This document shows, in pieces, positions 60,559-64,000 of a DNA stretch of 64,000 nt. The DNA lies in assembly GCA_023957975.1 (NCBI GenBank), contig JAMLGM010000003.1, forward strand, positions 314,501 to 378,500, written 5' to 3'. Each line of letters starts with the position of its first letter. The first letter of the stretch is position 1. Made by a program: the position numbers and the translations under genes. Below the pieces are notes generated by a model. The model was given only the letters and a program-made list of their open reading frames with translations. It did not search any database and was not told the origin of the DNA. The stretch is from Microthrixaceae bacterium. Lineage in GTDB: Bacteria; Actinomycetota; Acidimicrobiia; Acidimicrobiales; Microtrichaceae.

Positions 60559-62885
60559 TCCGCTCCGACGCGCCGGCCACGACGCCCGACTGCAGGCGAC
60601 AGCGGACCGCGCCCTACGGCATCGACGACGCCCTCGTGGTGCTCGCCGTGGTCGCATTGTCGTTCGCGACCGCGTTCTGCGCCGCTCGAGCCTTCACTCC
60701 CATGAGCGATGTCATGGGACGTCTGGCGATCACCATCGTCACCTGCGCCAGCCTCGTCGTCGTCGCCCGATCCGCTCGACTGCCGGCGGCGACTACCTTC
60801 GCGTGTTCCCTACCGGCCGGGGTCCTCGCCATCGGCGTCATCTTCGACATCCCGTACCGGACGATGGGTCTCGTGCCCACCGCCGAGTCGATCGCGTGGC
60901 TTCACGAGTCCATGACCGACTCCTTCAGTGGATTCCTCCAGGCGGTGCCCCCGGTGAGCGCCACTCCGGGATTCGTGATCCCGATCGCCGCGGTCCTGTG
61001 GTTCTGCACCTCGTTTGGAATCTTCGCCGCCGTCGACTCCCACGGGCCCCTTCACGCAGCCGCAGCGCCGCTCACCTTGTTCGCGACCACCTCCATCCTG
61101 CTCCTGGGCCGGTATGCGATCGCGTCCACCGCGGCGATGGCGCTGGCCCTGATGTTGTTACGGCTCGCGACGGCCGCCCGGTCGGTGTCGATTCGACACT
61201 CGCCGCGGCGCTCCGGTTCCTCCGCGCTCACGCGTGGGATCTGGGTGAGCGGAACCGCGGTGATTCTCACCTCGGTCGCTGCGGCACTCGTCGTGAACGC
61301 CGTCGTTCCCCTGAACGTGTCGGGGGCGATCGACCTCCGGGCGATCGGTCGGCCCGAACCACCGCGCACCGTCGAGAGCCCGTTGGTCAGCGTCTCTGCG
61401 CTACTGCGCAGCCAGTCGACGCGACGGCTCTTCGACGTCGACGCGTCGAGTGCGCACTACTGGCGACTGACCGCGCTCGATCGGTTCGACGGCATCTCGT
61501 GGTCGGCCACCGCCGATTACGAATCCGTCGGGGACGGCCGCCTCGCCGGGGAGGCCCCCGCCAACGCAGCGGCCGACACGGTGAGACAACGCTTCACCCT
61601 CCGCGAAGCCTTCAGCGACTGGCTCCCCGCAGCATTCGCCCCGACCCGCATCGATCTCGACGAATCTCTCCGCTTCGATCGGGACTCGACCTCGATCTTC
61701 CTGCCCACCGACGACCGTCCCGCAGCGATTTCCTACGAGGTCACCTCCTCGGTTCCGGATCGCGACGCGGTCACCGCCGACCGATTCGCGTCCATCACCA
61801 CGACCCCGGACGACACGACCGACACGATCCACAACCTGATCGACCCCAGCGTGGCCGAGTTGGCGAGGGTGATCACCGAAGGCCGCTCCCCGTTCGAGTC
61901 GGCCCTGGCCCTCGAGCGGTTCTTCCACACCGACCGCCGCTTCACCTATGACACGAACGTCGATTACTCGCGCCAGGGCGACCCGTTGGTGGCCTTCTTG
62001 AACGACGGGGCCGGGTTCTGCCAACAATTCGCCACCGCGTTCGCCGCGATGGCGCGGGCGGTGGGAATCCCCGCACGGGTCGCGATCGGATTCGTCCCCG
62101 GCACCGCCACCCCGATCGACGAGTCCTCGACGCTGTTCGCCGTTCGGGCCAACGACGGCCATGCGTGGCCCGAGTTGTACTTCGACGGGCTCGGCTGGGT
62201 GCCGTTCGAGCCAACCCCGGGCGCGCAGAACCCCGATGCTTCGAGCTATTCCACCGCACCTGAGCCGACCGGATCGGGCCGCGATCGCGACGACCTCGCA
62301 GACTCGACGACGACGACGACTGCTGCCCCGGCGACCACCATCGCCGATTCCGCCGTTGCGCCGACCACGACCTCCGATCCGTCCAACCCATCCGATGCGT
62401 CGGATGGCGACGACGCTTCGGACGGGCTCGACGACCGCTCCGCGTGGCGACCCGGCCGGGGCAGCGCACTCGTCGCGCTCATCGCCCTCGTCGCGGGCGC
62501 GACGATCGTCGCCCGGGTGATCACCGTTCGCCGACGGGCGCGGCACCTACAGGCGCCCGACCGCCCCGCCGACCGACGGATCGAGGCGTCGTGGGACCGG
62601 GTCGTCGCCGAGCTGTCGCGCATCGGCATCGTCGCGCAGCGCTCCGAGACCCCCCTCGAATTCGCCGAACGGGCCCACCGCGAGGTGGGAGAACAGGAAC
62701 CGCTCGACACCGCGATCGACCTTCGCCGGCTCGGAGAGATCGAGAGCCGTCGTCGCTATGCCGGCACGCCGCCGCACCCCGACGACGCCGACCGCGTCGC
62801 CGAGATCGCCGATCAGGTCCACGACCTCGTGTGGGCGCGCCTCGCCTCCGCCGACAAGGTCCGGTTCCTGCTCGATCTACGGTGA
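60555..62885 (+). CDS. Membrane-bound transglutaminase-like protein
   Basis: 776 residues. Five to seven hydrophobic segments lie in the first 265 residues, then an external region, a transglutaminase-like (TgpA) domain, a Thr/Ser/Asp-rich linker, one more membrane helix (about 635-655) and a cytoplasmic helical DUF4129-like end. The catalytic set is visible: C489 in GAGFCQQFATAFAAMARAVGIPAR, H536 in NDGHAWPE, and the following Asp in LYFDGLGWVPFEPTPG. It may cut or link peptides outside the cell. ATG 60555 overlaps the DUF58 stop, so the three genes form one operon. Confidence 0.9.
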   Translation: MIRSDAPATTPDCRRQRTAPYGIDDALVVLAVVALSFATAFCAARAFTPMSDVMGRLAITIVTCASLVVVARSARLPAATTFACSLPAGVLAIGVIFDIPYRTMGLVPTAESIAWLHESMTDSFSGFLQAVPPVSATPGFVIPIAAVLWFCTSFGIFAAVDSHGPLHAAAAPLTLFATTSILLLGRYAIASTAAMALALMLLRLATAARSVSIRHSPRRSGSSALTRGIWVSGTAVILTSVAAALVVNAVVPLNVSGAIDLRAIGRPEPPRTVESPLVSVSALLRSQSTRRLFDVDASSAHYWRLTALDRFDGISWSATADYESVGDGRLAGEAPANAAADTVRQRFTLREAFSDWLPAAFAPTRIDLDESLRFDRDSTSIFLPTDDRPAAISYEVTSSVPDRDAVTADRFASITTTPDDTTDTIHNLIDPSVAELARVITEGRSPFESALALERFFHTDRRFTYDTNVDYSRQGDPLVAFLNDGAGFCQQFATAFAAMARAVGIPARVAIGFVPGTATPIDESSTLFAVRANDGHAWPELYFDGLGWVPFEPTPGAQNPDASSYSTAPEPTGSGRDRDDLADSTTTTTAAPATTIADSAVAPTTTSDPSNPSDASDGDDASDGLDDRSAWRPGRGSALVALIALVAGATIVARVITVRRRARHLQAPDRPADRRIEASWDRVVAELSRIGIVAQRSETPLEFAERAHREVGEQEPLDTAIDLRRLGEIESRRRYAGTPPHPDDADRVAEIADQVHDLVWARLASADKVRFLLDLR

Positions 62886-62926
62886 GCGGATCGAGCGAAG
62901 CTGATCAGGTCCGTCGTCTTTTCAGG

Positions 62927-63301
62927 TCAGTCGTCTTCGGGTTCGGCGGGGAACCGGTCCGCGGAATCGCCGTGGGTGGAGCGCTCCGCCGGAGCCAACG
63001 CCGAGCCGATCTGGTCGAGCGACGCCCAGGCGAGGTGGCGCAGGCTGCGTTCGAGCGAGATGCCACATGCGAACATCGGCAGGAACCCGACGACGAACGC
63101 GGCAACGGCGTTGACGCTCACCAACAACAGCAACATCACCGCCAGCGACACCACGAGTCCGACCGCCGCCACCTTGGTGTGACGGATCGGAGCGGTGAAC
63201 ACCGTCGTGGTCGACACCTGCCGCGCCAGCTCCGGATCGGAGGCGCGCAGCTGATGTTCGATCTCGGTGAGGATTCGCTGCTCTTCTTCTGACAGCGGCA
63301 C
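62927..63301 (-). CDS. DUF3040 membrane protein
   Basis: Small actinobacterial membrane protein, 124 residues. It begins with the family signature PLSEEEQRILTEIEHQL and has two hydrophobic segments (VAAVGLVVSLAVMLLLLV and AVAAFVVGFLPMFACGI), with an acidic C terminus. Function unknown. GTG 63301 has GGGGGCGAC just upstream; the longer frame to 63364 lacks such support. It converges with the transglutaminase gene. Confidence 0.82.
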   Translation of the reverse strand: MPLSEEEQRILTEIEHQLRASDPELARQVSTTTVFTAPIRHTKVAAVGLVVSLAVMLLLLVSVNAVAAFVVGFLPMFACGISLERSLRHLAWASLDQIGSALAPAERSTHGDSADRFPAEPEDD

Positions 63302-63413
63302 GTCGCCCCCTCCCCAATCAAGCCGGGCCGTTCGAGTCATCGACTCGCGGCTCCATGTTTCCACACCATCGGCGGACCGACAACGCGACTTGACCGACGA
63401 GGTCGATCTCGGG

Positions 63414-64000
63414 TTACGAGCCGTGGCCGGTCGCCCCCGGGCCCCATTGCTGTTCGCCCTGTTCGAAGGACCGACCCGAGCGGCTCGACCGCAACGAGGC
63501 GGGGCCGATCGAGCGCAGTCCGAACCGGTCGCGAATGGCGTCGATCGCCTCGTTCAGTTCGACTCGCTCGAGGTGGCTCGGCTCGGGTTCGTCGAGCAGG
63601 GAGAGCTGAGCGCTTCGCTGGGCGCGTTCGGCAAGCCCGCTCACGCCCACACCGACCAGGCGAACCCCCCGCAAATGATCGGCATCATCCATCAGGTTCC
63701 GGGCGATCTCTGCGATAGCAAGACCGTCGTCGACCGGGGTCGCCAGGGATCTCGACCGTGTGATCGTGTCGAAGTCGGCGAAGCGCACCTTCAGATGCAC
63801 CGTGCGTCCGGTGTTCGACCCCGCACGCAGCCGTGCCGCCACCGCATCGGCGAGTCGCACGATCTCGACGTCGATGGCCGGGCGTCCGACCAGATCGACG
63901 GCGAAGGTGACTTCGTGGCTGATCGACTTCGCCTCGAGGTCGGCGATGACCGGCCGGTCATCGATTCCGTGGGCCAACGCCGAGAGGTGTCGCCCGGCGG
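63414..64000 (-). CDS. dinB: DNA polymerase IV, C-terminal part (5' end outside window)
   Basis: The 195 codons seen are the end of a Y-family translesion polymerase. AGRHLSALAHGIDDRPV and KSISHEVTF mark the link to the little-finger domain, followed by RLRAGSNTGRTVHLKVRFADFDTITRS, characteristic of DinB. The palm with the catalytic acidic residues would be beyond the right edge. The C-terminal 60 residues (LLDEPEPSHLERVELNEAIDAIRDRFG) are a common DinB ending. Confidence 0.88.
   Translation of the reverse strand, partial: AGRHLSALAHGIDDRPVIADLEAKSISHEVTFAVDLVGRPAIDVEIVRLADAVAARLRAGSNTGRTVHLKVRFADFDTITRSRSLATPVDDGLAIAEIARNLMDDADHLRGVRLVGVGVSGLAERAQRSAQLSLLDEPEPSHLERVELNEAIDAIRDRFGLRSIGPASLRSSRSGRSFEQGEQQWGPGATGHGS

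Noticed and set aside
1..64000. tRNA, rRNA, insertion sequences, prophage and biosynthetic clusters
   Set aside because: None was recognised on either strand by eye; covariance-model and profile searches were not possible here, so small RNAs could have been missed.

Overview
The window is high-GC bacterial DNA carrying actinobacterial signatures: DivIVA and SepF beside FtsZ, a Bpa-type proteasome activator, a WXG100-like protein, DUF3040 and DUF222-HNH proteins, many GTG starts, and a MurE of the meso-diaminopimelate type (DNPR motif). Thr/Ala/Pro-rich low-complexity segments and the gene order suggest class Acidimicrobiia (Ilumatobacter or Microthrix relatives). That placement is inference from family knowledge, not from a search. 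No rRNA, tRNA, CRISPR array, insertion sequence or prophage was seen.

Layout. 1-6393 (minus strand): ruvC-ruvA-ruvB-queA-tgt-yajC-secD, covering Holliday-junction resolution, queuosine tRNA modification and Sec export; secD runs off the left edge. 6558-11685 (plus): a DUF222/HNH endonuclease, a secreted alpha/beta-hydrolase lipoprotein and an acyl-CoA ligase behind a strong operator-like palindrome. 11696-19493: a menaquinone block, menG-menF(+), menD(-), menH(+), menB-menA(-), menE(+), on alternating strands and without menC. 19510-19575 holds a very long palindrome. 19577-28919: mixed genes (WXG100-like protein, PhoD phosphatase, SDR, a secreted unknown with an apparent 16-codon leader ORF, an MMPL/RND transporter, a nitroreductase and an unknown). 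29026-34965: dnaE, bpa, a type I phosphodiesterase-like enzyme and an Rrf2 regulator. 34996-39022: rluD, lspA, a DksA-like protein with a histone-H1-like tail, and divIVA.

39110-56197 (minus) is the division and cell-wall cluster, read in transcription order: mraZ-rsmH-ftsL-ftsI-murE-mraY-murD-ftsW-murG-murC-murB-ftsQ-ftsZ-pgeF-sepF. From mraZ to ftsQ most junctions are stop/start overlaps, so the chain is translationally coupled; it builds lipid II, flips and polymerises it at the septum, and supplies FtsZ and its membrane tether SepF. murF is missing between murE and mraY, and ftsA, yggS and ylmG are missing too. 56568-64000 carries a lipoate-ligase-like gene, a NUDIX hydrolase, a small unknown, a moxR-DUF58-transglutaminase operon, a DUF3040 protein and the 3' part of dinB.

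A recurring regulatory pattern stands out. At least a dozen genes have a TANNNT -10 box ending 6-8 bases before the start codon, which is the layout of leaderless mRNAs. It also settles several start codons (ruvC, bpa, menD, menH, menE, the hydrolase lipoprotein, and others). Short in-frame tandem repeats at protein ends and three long palindromic or repeated intergenic elements are the other unusual signals.
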